Shown here piece by piece: positions 1-9,933 of a DNA stretch of 64,000 nucleotides (the first letter of the stretch is position 1; each line of letters starts with the position of its first letter). The position numbers were made by a program, and so were the translations under genes. This stretch comes from Streptomyces sp. NBC_01353 (GTDB lineage: Bacteria; Actinomycetota; Actinomycetes; Streptomycetales; Streptomycetaceae), in assembly GCF_036237275.1 (NCBI RefSeq), contig NZ_CP108352.1:3596001-3660000 (forward strand), written 5' to 3'. Below the pieces are notes generated by a model, which had not been told where the DNA came from, made no database searches, and was given only the letters and a program-made list of their open reading frames with translations.

Positions 1-1
1 G

Positions 2-1060
2 GTGAAGGCGGGCAACGCGCCCGACCTGGTCTCCATCGAGTACCCCTCGCTCCCCGAGTTCGTCAGCTCCGGCGCCCTGCAGGACATCGGCGGCGAGTTC
101 ACCGAGGCCGACCGGGGCAAGCTGCTCCCCCAGGCGGTGGAGCTCACCACCCTCGGCGGCAAGACCTGGGCCGTCCCCTTCGACGCAGCACCGCAGGCCT
201 TCTTCTACCGCAAGGACCTCTTCGCGAAGTACAAGGTCGAGGTCCCCACGACCTGGGACGCCTTCAAGGCCGCCGCGGAGAAGGTGAAGAAGGCCGACGC
301 CAAGGCTCGTATCGCCACGTTCTTCCCGGACGACCCGACCACCTTCGAGGCGATGGCCTGGCAGGCCGGCGCCCAGTGGTTCAAGGCCGAGAACGACACC
401 TGGAAGATCAACACCACCGACCCGGCCACCACCAAGGTCGCCGACTACTGGCAGGGCCTGATCGAGGCCGACCTGATCCACAAGAACGCCTCGTTCAGCC
501 CCGAGTGGACCGGTTCGCTCAAGAACGGCACCACCATCGGCTACCTCGGCGCGTCCTGGGGCGCGGGCGTCCTCAAGGGCACCCTGCCCGAGCAGAGCGG
601 CAAGTGGGCCGTGGCGCCCATGCCCAGCTGGGACGGCAAGCCCGCGAGCGGAATCCTCGGCGGCACCACCTTCGCCGTGACCAAGGACAGCAAGAAGACC
701 GCGGCGGCCGTCGAGTTCGCCGAGTGGATGGCCACCACCGAGGCCGGCGTCAAGGCCCGTATCGCCTCCGGCACCTCCAGCGCCTTCCCCGCCGCGGCCG
801 CGCTGCGCCCGGTCGCCAAGGCCGCCTTCGACGCGAGCTACTACGGCGGCCAGGACATCTACGCCCTCTTCGAGCAGTCCAGTGCCTCCATCAACCGGAA
901 CTGGACCTGGGGCCCCACCACCGGCACCACCAACACGGCCATCAAGGACCAGTTCGGCAAGGTCACCAAGGGCGGCCCGACGATCGCCGACGCGATCAGG
1001 ACCGGCCACGAGGCGACGGTCACCGAGCTCACGAAGCGCGGTCTGAAGGTCGAGGGCTGA
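2..1060 (+). CDS. Sugar ABC transporter substrate-binding protein, 5' end cut off by window
   Basis: This is an extracellular solute-binding protein, family 1, which captures a sugar or oligosaccharide outside the cell and hands it to the two permeases that follow. The visible 352 residues contain the typical core: a PDLVSIEYPSLPEFV segment near the left edge, FFYRKDLFAKYKVEVPTTWDAF, and a late GGTTFAVTKDSKKTAAAVEFAEWM stretch typical of lobe closure. The open frame runs off the left edge without a signal peptide or lipobox, so the true start is upstream and the GTG at position 2 is internal. It ends 4 nt before the first permease, so the three genes form an operon. The substrate cannot be told from sequence. 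Confidence 0.9.
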   Translation: MKAGNAPDLVSIEYPSLPEFVSSGALQDIGGEFTEADRGKLLPQAVELTTLGGKTWAVPFDAAPQAFFYRKDLFAKYKVEVPTTWDAFKAAAEKVKKADAKARIATFFPDDPTTFEAMAWQAGAQWFKAENDTWKINTTDPATTKVADYWQGLIEADLIHKNASFSPEWTGSLKNGTTIGYLGASWGAGVLKGTLPEQSGKWAVAPMPSWDGKPASGILGGTTFAVTKDSKKTAAAVEFAEWMATTEAGVKARIASGTSSAFPAAAALRPVAKAAFDASYYGGQDIYALFEQSSASINRNWTWGPTTGTTNTAIKDQFGKVTKGGPTIADAIRTGHEATVTELTKRGLKVEG

Positions 1061-1064
1061 CCGG

Positions 1065-1955
1065 ATGAACGCCCGCACCCGTGCCGCAGCGTTCCTGCTG
1101 ACCCCCTTCTTCGCCCTGTTCGTCGTGGTGATGGTCGTGCCGATCGGATACGCGGTCTGGCTCAGCCTGTTCACCGAGAAGCAGTCGGGGCTGGGCTTCG
1201 GCGGCACCGAGACCGTCTTCAGCGGGCTCGACAACTACACCGCGGCACTGGGTGACCGGGCCTTCCGCGAGGGCTTCGGCGTACTGCTCGGATACTGCCT
1301 CTTCTACATCCCGCTGCTGCTCGCCGGGGCCCTCGGCCTCGCCCTCCTGCTCGACTCGGCGCTCGCCCGCGCCCGCCGCTTCTTCCAGCTCGCGCTCTTC
1401 CTGCCGCACGCCGTCCCCGGCATCATCGCCGCGCTCATCTGGGTCTACCTCTACACACCCCAACTCAGCCCGGTCGTGAAGGCGATGGAGGCCGGCGGCA
1501 TCGGCTTCGATTTCTTCTCGCCCGAGGGCGCACTGCCCTCCATCGTCAACATCGCGCTGTGGGAGTGGCTCGGCTACAACATGGTGATCTTCTACGCCGC
1601 CCTGCAGGCCATCGACCGCTCCGTCCTGGAGGCGGCCACCGTCGACGGCGCCGGCTCCTGGCGCATCGCCTTCAGCATCAAGATCCCGCTGATCCGCGCC
1701 TCGCTCCTGATGGTCTGCCTCTTCACGATCATCGGCTCCCTCCAGCTGTTCACCGAGCCGCTGATCCTCAACAAGGGAACGGGCTCCGCCGTCACCTCGA
1801 CCTGGACGCCGAACATGTACGCCTACACCGCGGCCTTCGACCGCAACGACTACGGGCTGGCCGCCGCCGCGTCCGTCCTGCTGGCCCTGACCGCGGCGCT
1901 GCTCTCCTTCGCCGTCACCCGACTGACCGGCCGCCGGAAGGGGAAGCGCGCATGA
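1065..1955 (+). CDS. Sugar ABC transporter permease, MalF/UgpA type
   Basis: Inner-membrane permease of a carbohydrate ABC importer, 296 aa. It has about six hydrophobic spans, starting with one at residues 8-30, and carries the cytoplasmic EAA loop at residues 189-210 (EAATVDGAGSWR...KIPL) that docks the ATPase. The ATG lies 4 nt after the binding-protein stop. No ATPase gene is nearby; many Streptomyces sugar importers of this family share the distant ATPase MsiK, so the same is inferred here. Confidence 0.93.
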   Translation: MNARTRAAAFLLTPFFALFVVVMVVPIGYAVWLSLFTEKQSGLGFGGTETVFSGLDNYTAALGDRAFREGFGVLLGYCLFYIPLLLAGALGLALLLDSALARARRFFQLALFLPHAVPGIIAALIWVYLYTPQLSPVVKAMEAGGIGFDFFSPEGALPSIVNIALWEWLGYNMVIFYAALQAIDRSVLEAATVDGAGSWRIAFSIKIPLIRASLLMVCLFTIIGSLQLFTEPLILNKGTGSAVTSTWTPNMYAYTAAFDRNDYGLAAAASVLLALTAALLSFAVTRLTGRRKGKRA

Positions 1956-2812
1956 GCCCGTCCCGCACCCGCCCCACGAACGTCTGGCTCTCGAAGACCG
2001 CCGTCAACGGCGCGCTCGTCCTCGCCGTCGTCTACATGCTCTTCCCGCTCGTCTGGCTGCTGACCGCCGCCACCAAGGACGCGGGCGATCTGCTGGCCGG
2101 CAACGCCTTCTCCTTCGAGGGCTTCGACCTCGGCGGGAACCTCTCGCGCCTCGCCGAGTACAACGACGGCATCTACTTCCACTGGTACGCCAACAGCCTG
2201 CTGTACGCGGGTCTGGGCGCCCTCGCCTGTTCACTGGTCAGCGTCGCCGCGGGCTACGCCTTCGACAAGTACCACTTCCGGGGCAAGGAGAAGCTCTTCG
2301 GCCTCGTGCTCCTGGGCGTGCTCGTCCCCACCACGGCGCTCGCGCTGCCCATGTACCTCCTCGCCAGCGAGGTGGGCATCGTGAACACGTACTGGGCCGT
2401 GCTGATCCCCGTCCTGGTCAACCCCTTCGGGGTGTACCTCTCCCGGGTCTTCAGCTCCGGCTACATCCCGGACGAGGCACTGGAGGCCGCCCGTATCGAC
2501 GGCGCGGGCGAGCTGCGCACCTTCTGGTCGATCGGTCTGCGCATGATCATGCCGGGCTTCGTGACCGTCTTCCTCTTCCAGTTCACCGCCATCTGGAACA
2601 ACTTCTTCCTCCCTCTGGTGATGCTCTCGGACCAGAAGCTGTACCCGCTGAGCCTCGGTCTGTACGCGTGGAACAGCAACGCCCACGCGGAACCCGACTT
2701 CTACCCCCTCGTCGTCACCGGGTCCCTGCTCGCCGTCGTCCCCCTCGTCGTCGCCTTCGTCTCCCTGCAGCGCCACTGGAAGGCCGGTCTGACCGCCGGC
2801 AGCGTCAAGTGA
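1952..2812 (+). CDS. Sugar ABC transporter permease, MalG/UgpE type
   Basis: Second permease subunit of the importer, 286 aa. The start is the ATG that overlaps the preceding stop by 4 nt (ATGA); the frame stays open far upstream, but that is inside the first permease. It shows the first span at about residues 18-40, a periplasmic segment, further spans, and the EAA loop at residues 178-190 (EAARIDGAGELRT). Translational coupling with the first permease is likely. It forms a heterodimer with that permease in the membrane. Confidence 0.93.
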   Translation: MSPSRTRPTNVWLSKTAVNGALVLAVVYMLFPLVWLLTAATKDAGDLLAGNAFSFEGFDLGGNLSRLAEYNDGIYFHWYANSLLYAGLGALACSLVSVAAGYAFDKYHFRGKEKLFGLVLLGVLVPTTALALPMYLLASEVGIVNTYWAVLIPVLVNPFGVYLSRVFSSGYIPDEALEAARIDGAGELRTFWSIGLRMIMPGFVTVFLFQFTAIWNNFFLPLVMLSDQKLYPLSLGLYAWNSNAHAEPDFYPLVVTGSLLAVVPLVVAFVSLQRHWKAGLTAGSVK

Positions 2813-2829
2813 GGAGCCCGGGTTCCACG

Positions 2830-3858
2830 ATGCACCCCGCCACCGACAACCGTCCGCCCCTCCTTCTCTCCATGGGCCCCGGCATCGCCGAACGGCTGCT
2901 GACCGACGCCCACCGCGCCCGCCTCACCGCCCTGACCCGCACCGACCCCCACCTCGTCGCCCACGACCTCGCCACGCCCGGCCCGCGCGTCGCCGCCGCC
3001 CTCGCCGAGGCCGAGGTCCTCCTCACCTGCTGGGGCGCGCCGCCCCTGACCGCCGCCGTCCTGGACCGCGCGCCGCGCCTGCGGGCGGTCGTCCACGCGG
3101 CCGGCTCGGTGAAGCACCACATCACGGACGCCTGTTGGGAGCGCGGCCTCGCGGTCACCTCGGCGGCGGCGGCCAACGCGCTTCCCGTCGCCGAGTACAC
3201 GCTCGCGGCGATCCTCTTCGCGGGAAAGCGGATCCTCCCCTCGGCCCTGCGCTACGGGACGGTCCGCGCCGACGACGCATGGACGGCGGAGTCGGCGGCC
3301 TGGGGCAACTACCGGCGCACGGTCGGCCTGATCGGCGCCTCCCGGATCGGCCGCCGGGTCATCGACCTGCTGCGCCCCTTCGACTTCGAAGTGCTGCTGT
3401 ACGACCCGTACATGGAGACGGCCGAGGCCCGCGCGCTCGGCGTGGAGCTGACCGACCTCGACACTCTGTGCGCCCGGAGTTCGATCGTCTCCATCCACGC
3501 GCCGCAGCTCCCCGCCACGTACCGGATGATCGGCGCGCCGCAGCTGGCCTCGATGCCCGACGGCGCGACCCTGATCAACACCGCCCGCGGCTCCCTGATC
3601 GACGAGTCGGCCCTCCTCCCCCACCTGTGCCGAGGCCGGCTCCACGCGGTCCTCGACGTCACGGACCCGGAGCTCCCACCGCCGGACTCACCGCTCTGGA
3701 CGCTGCCCAACGTCCTCCTCACCCCGCATGTGGCGGGCTCGCTGGGCAACGAACTGCACCGGATGGCGGACCAGGCGCTGGAGGAGGTGGCGCGGTACGG
3801 ACGGGGGGAGCCGTTCACGGACCCGGTACGGCCGTCGGACCTGACCAGGTCCGCCTAG
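2830..3858 (+). CDS. D-isomer-specific 2-hydroxyacid dehydrogenase
   Basis: An NAD(P)-dependent oxidoreductase of the D-2-hydroxyacid dehydrogenase family, 342 aa. The Rossmann motif GLIGASRIGR is at residues 166-175. The catalytic residues are visible as Arg253 in NTARGSLID, Glu281 in DPEL and His300 in LTPHVAGS. The ATG was chosen because it follows a GAGG-like site just after the permease stop, although the frame is open upstream. It sits 17 nt after the importer and is probably co-transcribed, so it may act on a product of the imported sugar; the actual substrate is unknown. Confidence 0.88.
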   Translation: MHPATDNRPPLLLSMGPGIAERLLTDAHRARLTALTRTDPHLVAHDLATPGPRVAAALAEAEVLLTCWGAPPLTAAVLDRAPRLRAVVHAAGSVKHHITDACWERGLAVTSAAAANALPVAEYTLAAILFAGKRILPSALRYGTVRADDAWTAESAAWGNYRRTVGLIGASRIGRRVIDLLRPFDFEVLLYDPYMETAEARALGVELTDLDTLCARSSIVSIHAPQLPATYRMIGAPQLASMPDGATLINTARGSLIDESALLPHLCRGRLHAVLDVTDPELPPPDSPLWTLPNVLLTPHVAGSLGNELHRMADQALEEVARYGRGEPFTDPVRPSDLTRSA

Positions 3859-3928
3859 GGCGTGGGCCAGGGCAGGCGAAGGCCCTGGTCCTAAACTGGA
3901 AGGGTCCCCACCCGGTCCGGGAGGCGTC

Positions 3929-4627
3929 ATGACATTCGTACAGATAATCGATTGCAAGACCAGCCGGTTCGACGATCTGAACCGGCTCATGGACAAGTGG
4001 GTCGAGCAGACCCAAGGCAAGCGGACGGCCAGCCACAGTGTCATCGGCAAGGACCGCTCCGACTCCGACCACCTCGTGGAGATCGTGGAGTTCCCCTCCT
4101 ACGAGGTGGCGATGACCAACTCACAGCTTCCCGAGACCGATCGCATCTTCCGGGAGATGGTCGCTCTCTGTGACGAGATGCCGACGTTCACGGACCTGGA
4201 CATCGTGCGGGACATCCAGCTGTACAAGTCGAACTCGCGCCGGTTCTTCGAGCTCATCTCCTCCGAGGGCGAGCTTCCGCCGCTCGACGAGGTGCTCGCG
4301 GAGGGGTTCCACGACCACGATCCGACCACCGAGCAGGACGTCATCGGCATGGACGCGGTCCGCCGCCAGGTGGAGATGTGGCGTGGCGGCTTCGACTTCA
4401 CCTTCACGATCCACGACCAGATCGCCGAGGGCGACCGGGTGTGCACGCGGTGGACCTGGCTGGGCACCCACACCGGCGACTTCATGGGGCTCCAGCCCAC
4501 CGGCATGAAGGTCTCCATGACCGGCACGACCATCCACCAGTTCCGTCAGGACGGGAAGATGGCGGAGGGGTGGTGGCAGTACGACCTGCTCGGGCTCATG
4601 GGGCAGCTCGGCGCCGTGGAGGCGTAG
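3929..4627 (+). CDS. SnoaL-like (NTF2-fold) protein with N-terminal ABM-like domain
   Basis: A 232-aa protein of two parts. Residues 1-90 (MTFVQIIDCKTSRFDDLNRL onward) look like a dimeric alpha/beta-barrel domain of the kind seen in small monooxygenase-like proteins. Residues about 95-228 resemble the SnoaL/ester-cyclase NTF2 fold, with the conserved FHDHDP, VRRQVEMWRGGF, GTHTGDFMGLQPTG and GWWQYD segments. A GGGAGG ribosome site precedes the ATG. Such proteins may be enzymes or ligand binders; no substrate can be assigned. It is a single gene ending in a strong terminator. Confidence 0.75.
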   Translation: MTFVQIIDCKTSRFDDLNRLMDKWVEQTQGKRTASHSVIGKDRSDSDHLVEIVEFPSYEVAMTNSQLPETDRIFREMVALCDEMPTFTDLDIVRDIQLYKSNSRRFFELISSEGELPPLDEVLAEGFHDHDPTTEQDVIGMDAVRRQVEMWRGGFDFTFTIHDQIAEGDRVCTRWTWLGTHTGDFMGLQPTGMKVSMTGTTIHQFRQDGKMAEGWWQYDLLGLMGQLGAVEA

Positions 4628-4657
4628 GGAGATCCCGAGAGTCTCCCGAGAAACACC

Positions 4658-4694
4658 GAGGCCCGGTGTCCCCGCGACGGGGACACCGGGCCTC
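4658..4694. terminator. Bidirectional hairpin terminator between SnoaL-like gene and groEL
   Basis: A perfect 16-bp inverted repeat (GAGGCCCGGTGTCCCC and its complement) with a 5-nt loop lies between two convergent genes. It can stop transcription from both sides. As usual in Streptomyces there is no clear U-tract. Confidence 0.85.
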
Positions 4695-4712
4695 AGCTCT
4701 CAGCTACGTGCC

Positions 4713-6350
<1,638 letters not shown>

Positions 6351-6389
6351 TCAGCCCTCTCGGAATTCGTGTGCAACTGGTGAAACGAA

Positions 6390-6427
6390 CTGCGCCCCGG
6401 ACGCCCGGTGCGGGGTCAGGGGCGCAG
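6390..6427 (-). other. Hairpin in the groES-groEL spacer
   Basis: A 9-bp inverted repeat (CTGCGCCCC ... GGGGCGCAG) lies between groES and groEL. It could be an RNA-processing or attenuation site giving more groES than groEL message. No function is shown by the sequence itself. Confidence 0.5.
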
Positions 6428-6457
6428 CTCAAGCATCGGGTTCGATACTTCGGTGAA

Positions 6458-6766
6458 TTACTTCTCGACGATCGCGAGCACGTCGCGAGCCGAGAGGACG
6501 AGGTACTCCTCGCCGTTGTACTTCACCTCGGTGCCGCCGTACTTGCTGTACAGCACGATGTCGCCGGTCTTCACGTCGAGCGGCAGGCGCTCGCCGTTCT
6601 CGAAGCGGCCCGGGCCCACAGCGAGGACGACGCCCTCCTGGGGCTTCTCCTTCGCGGTGTCCGGGATGACCAGGCCAGAGGCGGTGGTCTGCTCGGCGTC
6701 GAGCGGCTGGACCACAATGCGGTCCTCGAGCGGCTTGATGGCAACCTTGGAGCTGGTGGTCGTCAC
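6458..6766 (-). CDS. groES: Co-chaperonin GroES (Hsp10)
   Basis: 10-kDa lid of the chaperonin, 102 aa. Recognised by [26 protein letters not shown], the mobile loop region, the [24 protein letters not shown] strand and the terminal [10 protein letters not shown]. It is the first gene of groES-groEL on the minus strand. A promoter with two CIRCE operators lies about 130 bp upstream, so HrcA repression at normal temperature is expected. Confidence 0.98.
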   Translation of the reverse strand: MTTTSSKVAIKPLEDRIVVQPLDAEQTTASGLVIPDTAKEKPQEGVVLAVGPGRFENGERLPLDVKTGDIVLYSKYGGTEVKYNGEEYLVLSARDVLAIVEK

Positions 6767-6865
6767 GATCCGACCTCCCCCTTCGGAGATCTCACGGGGC
6801 TAACTGTCTGAGGTGGCGACCAGGTGGATCCGTCGTCGCGGGTGCCGGACCTGCCCGTCGCTGTG

Positions 6866-6892
6866 TTGGCACTCTCCAATGGGGAGTGCCAG
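6866..6892 (-). promoter_or_regulatory. CIRCE operator 1 (HrcA site)
   Basis: TTGGCACTC, a 9-nt spacer, then GAGTGCCAG: the CIRCE layout TTAGCACTC-N9-GAGTGCTAA with two changed positions, one near each outer end. It falls around the predicted start point of the groES transcript. Confidence 0.9.
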
Positions 6893-6897
6893 AGCCG

Positions 6898-6927
6898 AGA
6901 CTATGACTGTGGTTAGCACTCGGTCAA
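6898..6927 (-). promoter_or_regulatory. groES promoter, HrdB-like
   Basis: On the minus strand there is a TTGACC -35 (6927-6922), an 18-nt spacer and a TAGTCT -10 (6903-6898). The -35 lies inside the spacer of CIRCE 2 and the start point would fall at CIRCE 1, so HrcA binding at either site would block RNA polymerase. Confidence 0.75.
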
Positions 6928-6939
6928 GCGGAGTGCCAA
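6913..6939 (-). promoter_or_regulatory. CIRCE operator 2 (HrcA site)
   Basis: TTAGCACTC, a 9-nt spacer, then GAGTGCCAA. The left half-site is identical to the CIRCE consensus and the right has one change. It overlaps the -35 element of the groES promoter. Confidence 0.92.
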
Positions 6940-7017
6940 TGCAGTGCGGTGTGGCGATTCGGTCTCGGTACGGACAACAGCGCCACGGAGCCGATGGTTC
7001 CGTACGAATGTGCGGGC

Positions 7018-7440
7018 ATGAACACCTCCAGCCCGCCGGTGCGCACCGGCGCCGACGTCGCATGCGGACTGCTGCTCCTGGTCCTGGACGGCGCGATCTC
7101 CCTCTGCGCCGCCCTCTTCCTGGCCCTGCGGGGCTGGAGCGGCGCACCCGATCCGCAGGGCTCGGCGCCACCCCCGATGGACTGGGCGCCGGTGATCACC
7201 TTCGGCGTGATCACCGGCGCCGTGCTCCTGATCGCGTGGGCGATGCTGCGCGGCGGCTGGGTCTGGACGGCCGGAGGCCAATTCCTCGCGGCGGGGCTGC
7301 TCACCCTCGTCACCCTGCTCATCGCGGCGGAGGAGTGGACGACGGCGCATCCCGCGGCCGCGGACACACCGGCGTCGGCGGCCTCACCGCTCCCACCGGC
7401 AGGCGGTGCCTGGCAGGGTGCTTCCGTCCGGCACGGCTGA
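7018..7440 (+). CDS. Small integral membrane protein, unknown function
   Basis: About 140 aa from the ATG at 7018; in-frame starts at 6994 (ATG) and 6949 (GTG) are possible but less likely because they approach the CIRCE region. Three hydrophobic spans are visible: ADVACGLLLLVLDGAISLCA, a segment around VITFGVITGAVLLIAWAML, and GGQFLAAGLLTLVTLLIAA. The tail is Ala/Pro-rich. The layout recalls small Streptomyces membrane proteins of DUF6234 type, but that family call is from memory and weak. It is divergent from groES and its 3' end overlaps a minus-strand lipoprotein gene. Confidence 0.65.
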   Translation: MNTSSPPVRTGADVACGLLLLVLDGAISLCAALFLALRGWSGAPDPQGSAPPPMDWAPVITFGVITGAVLLIAWAMLRGGWVWTAGGQFLAAGLLTLVTLLIAAEEWTTAHPAAADTPASAASPLPPAGGAWQGASVRHG

Positions 7441-7656
7441 GGAACCGAACCGTCGCGCGTCCGCTGCAGCCTCACCGGTGCCACACACCCCGGCTTCCGG
7501 GCGACCGGCCAGTCCCTCGCCCTCCCCGCCGCCCACCCGCTCCGCCGCCTTCCGTCCCAGGCGTTCGATCGGGTCAACCGACGAGGCACACCCCGTCACG
7601 CCCAGGAGTGCGCCGACGAGCGCGAGGCCGGTCGCCAGCCGGCGCGCCCCGGTCAC
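7384..7656 (-). CDS. Small lipoprotein encoded after polysaccharide deacetylase
   Basis: A 90-aa frame whose GTG start overlaps the deacetylase stop (GTGA). It has a short basic N-terminus, a hydrophobic core (LATGLALVGALL) and a lipobox GVTGC, followed by SSVDPIERLGRKAAERV. Signal-peptide features plus coupling to the upstream gene argue it is real. Its last 57 bp overlap the end of the opposing membrane-protein gene. Function is unknown; it would be anchored outside the membrane near the deacetylase. Confidence 0.6.
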   Translation of the reverse strand: MTGARRLATGLALVGALLGVTGCASSVDPIERLGRKAAERVGGGEGEGLAGRPEAGVCGTGEAAADARRFGSSAVPDGSTLPGTACRWER

Positions 7657-8576
7657 ACGTAGTCCTCGAGCTTCGCGACCGCGTACCCCTTGGCCGTGAT
7701 CGTCTTCATCACGCGCCGGATCATGTCCGGCATGGAACCCTTCCAGTCCTCCTTGCCCCGGAAGTGCGTGAGCACGATGTCGCCGGGGTGCAGGTCCCGG
7801 TCCCACTCGCGCCACTCCATCCGGTCGGGGAACGCCTCGGAGGCCCAGAGCGGGACCGCCTTGACTCCGCACGTCCTGGCCGCGCGCAGGGTGTCCTCGT
7901 TGTAGTTGCCGTACGGCGGGCGGAAGAGCGGTGGCCGCTTTCCGTACCGCTCCTTGATGACGTCCTGCATCCCGCAGATCTCCCGCTTCTGCTTGGCGTA
8001 CGAAAGCCCGGGCAGGTAGCGGTGGTTGAGAGTGTGATTGTGCAGGGAGACGCCGGCGGCCTGCATCTTCTTGAAGTAGCCGTAGTCGTCCTTGACGACG
8101 TAGTCGCTCAGGAAGGCGCTGTACGGGATCTGCAGCTCGCTCATCATCCGCAGCAGTTCGGGGTCCTTCTCCGCGCCGTCGTCGATCGTCAGGAAGACGA
8201 TCTTCTCCTTGGTCGGCACGGTGGTGAAGACGGGCGGCAACCCCTCGCCGTCGGTCTCGAAGCCCTTGCGGGTAGTGATCTTCGGCTTCACCTTGGGCGG
8301 GGCCGGGGCGTCCAGCGGGGGCCGGTCGAGGCCCCACTTCTTGGCGGCGAGCGCGCGGGCGGCCCGCTGCTTGCGGACCTTCTCGACGTACGCGTCGAGA
8401 GCGCCGGCGGCACCCTGCTCCTGCGGCTGTCCTGCGGCGGGCTTCGCGGGGCCCTTACGTGCGTCGTCGGTCTCCCCGGACGGTCCGGCACAGGCCGGGC
8501 CGAGCGCGGCGACGACCAGCACCGCACCCGTCGACCGTCTGAGCCGACGCGAGCGAACGGTCCGCACTGAAGGCAT
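7653..8576 (-). CDS. Polysaccharide deacetylase (NodB domain), secreted or lipoprotein
   Basis: Extracytoplasmic carbohydrate esterase 4-type deacetylase of about 307 aa. NodB motifs are present: TIDDGAEKDP (first Asp pair), HNHTLNH (metal histidines in H-T-x-x-H), RPPYGNYNEDT, and IVLTHFRG near the end. A hydrophobic N-terminus with a cysteine (LVVAALGPACAG) suggests export and possibly lipidation, although the box is not canonical. The start at 8576 was preferred to the upstream in-frame starts because of an AAAGGA site. The likely substrate is a cell-wall glycan or exopolysaccharide. A close paralogue lies at 12.3-13.2 kb. Confidence 0.88.
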   Translation of the reverse strand: MPSVRTVRSRRLRRSTGAVLVVAALGPACAGPSGETDDARKGPAKPAAGQPQEQGAAGALDAYVEKVRKQRAARALAAKKWGLDRPPLDAPAPPKVKPKITTRKGFETDGEGLPPVFTTVPTKEKIVFLTIDDGAEKDPELLRMMSELQIPYSAFLSDYVVKDDYGYFKKMQAAGVSLHNHTLNHRYLPGLSYAKQKREICGMQDVIKERYGKRPPLFRPPYGNYNEDTLRAARTCGVKAVPLWASEAFPDRMEWREWDRDLHPGDIVLTHFRGKEDWKGSMPDMIRRVMKTITAKGYAVAKLEDYV

Positions 8577-8686
8577 CTGTTCCTTTTGTCGTACTAGCTG
8601 CATGGCGCCGCATCCTGTCAGCGCCGACCCCCCGCGGACCCCCGACACCGCCGCCCGGACGCACACCATCCCCCGGCTGGCCCACA

Positions 8687-9868
8687 ATGGGACGGGTGAC
8701 CGACCTCGCCGCCTTCACCGCCCTGTTCACCCCCGAGGGCCAGACGCTGCTCGCCGCCCTGCGCGACTACGACCCCGCCCAGGAGCTGGCGGTCGCCTCA
8801 CGGCTGCGCCGCGAGCACCCCGCTGAGCTGGTCTCCGCGGCCCTCGGGCAGGCCCGGCTGCGCCAGCGCGCGGTGGCGAAGTTCGGGACCGACGACGCCC
8901 ACCGGATGTACTTCACGCCCAACGGGGTCGAGCAGTCGACCCGTGCGACGGTCGGGGCCTACCGCGCCGAGCGGTTCCGGGCACTCGGGGTGCGCAGCGT
9001 CGCCGACCTGTGCGGGGGGATCGGCGGGGACGCGATCGCCTTCGCCCGGGCCGGGATCTCCGTCCTGGCCGTGGACCGCGACCCACTGACGGCCGAGGTC
9101 GCCCGCGCGAACGCCACCGCGCTCGGGCTCGCCGACCTGATCGAGGTCCGGTGCGCGGACGTGACCGAGATCGACACGAACCCGTACGACGCCGTCTTCG
9201 TCGACCCGGCCCGACGCGGTGGGCGGGGGCGCATCTTCGACCCGGAGGCGTACTCCCCGCCGCTCTCGTGGGCGATCGAGGCCGCCCGCAAGGCCACGCA
9301 CGCGGCCCTCAAGATCGCCCCCGGTGTGCCGCACGAGGCGGTGCCCGAGGAGGCGGAGGCCGAGTGGATCTCGGACGGCGGGGACGTGAAGGAGGCCGTG
9401 CTGTGGTTCGGCACCGCCCCCGGCGCCCGCCGCGCCACCCTCCTGCCGGCCGGCACGAGCCTGACCGGCCGCGACCTCCCCGACCCCGCGCCGCGCCCGG
9501 TCGGCCGCTTCCTCTACGAGCCGGACGGCGCGGTCATCCGCGCCCATCTCGTCGCTGAGATCGCGGAGGAGCTGGCCGGGGGCCTGATCGACGAGACGAT
9601 CGCGTACATCACCGCGGACGCCCTCACCCCCACGCCCTTCGCCACCGCGTACGAGATCACCGACGAACTCCCCTTCAACCTCAAGAAGTTGAAGGCCCTG
9701 CTGCGCGAACGGGAGGTCGGCACGCTGACGGTGAAGAAGCGCGGGTCGGCGGTCGAACCCGAGGAGATCCGCCGCAGGATCAAGCCGAAGGGACCGAACT
9801 CCGCCACGGTCTTCCTGACCCGGGTCGCGGGCGCCCCGACGATGCTGATCGGCGGCCCGGCCGCATAA
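8687..9868 (+). CDS. Class I SAM-dependent methyltransferase with THUMP-like domain
   Basis: 393 aa. The SAM-binding core has motif I at ADLCGGIGGDAIAFARAG, an acidic VDRDP after strand 2, and a DPARRGGRGR motif at the catalytic position. The C-terminal part (about residues 300-393, with NLKKLKALLREREVGTLTVKKRG) matches the THUMP-like domain that replaces a true THUMP RNA-binding domain. RNA methylation is therefore plausible, but the target is not known. The ATG at 8687 or the GTG at 8696 may be the start; there is almost no leader. Confidence 0.82.
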   Translation: MGRVTDLAAFTALFTPEGQTLLAALRDYDPAQELAVASRLRREHPAELVSAALGQARLRQRAVAKFGTDDAHRMYFTPNGVEQSTRATVGAYRAERFRALGVRSVADLCGGIGGDAIAFARAGISVLAVDRDPLTAEVARANATALGLADLIEVRCADVTEIDTNPYDAVFVDPARRGGRGRIFDPEAYSPPLSWAIEAARKATHAALKIAPGVPHEAVPEEAEAEWISDGGDVKEAVLWFGTAPGARRATLLPAGTSLTGRDLPDPAPRPVGRFLYEPDGAVIRAHLVAEIAEELAGGLIDETIAYITADALTPTPFATAYEITDELPFNLKKLKALLREREVGTLTVKKRGSAVEPEEIRRRIKPKGPNSATVFLTRVAGAPTMLIGGPAA

Positions 9869-9933
9869 GCGCCTCGGGCACTGCGGGGCCAGGGCCTGTC
9901 CCGGGGCCCCGGCCATGATCCGCCGGACCGGTC

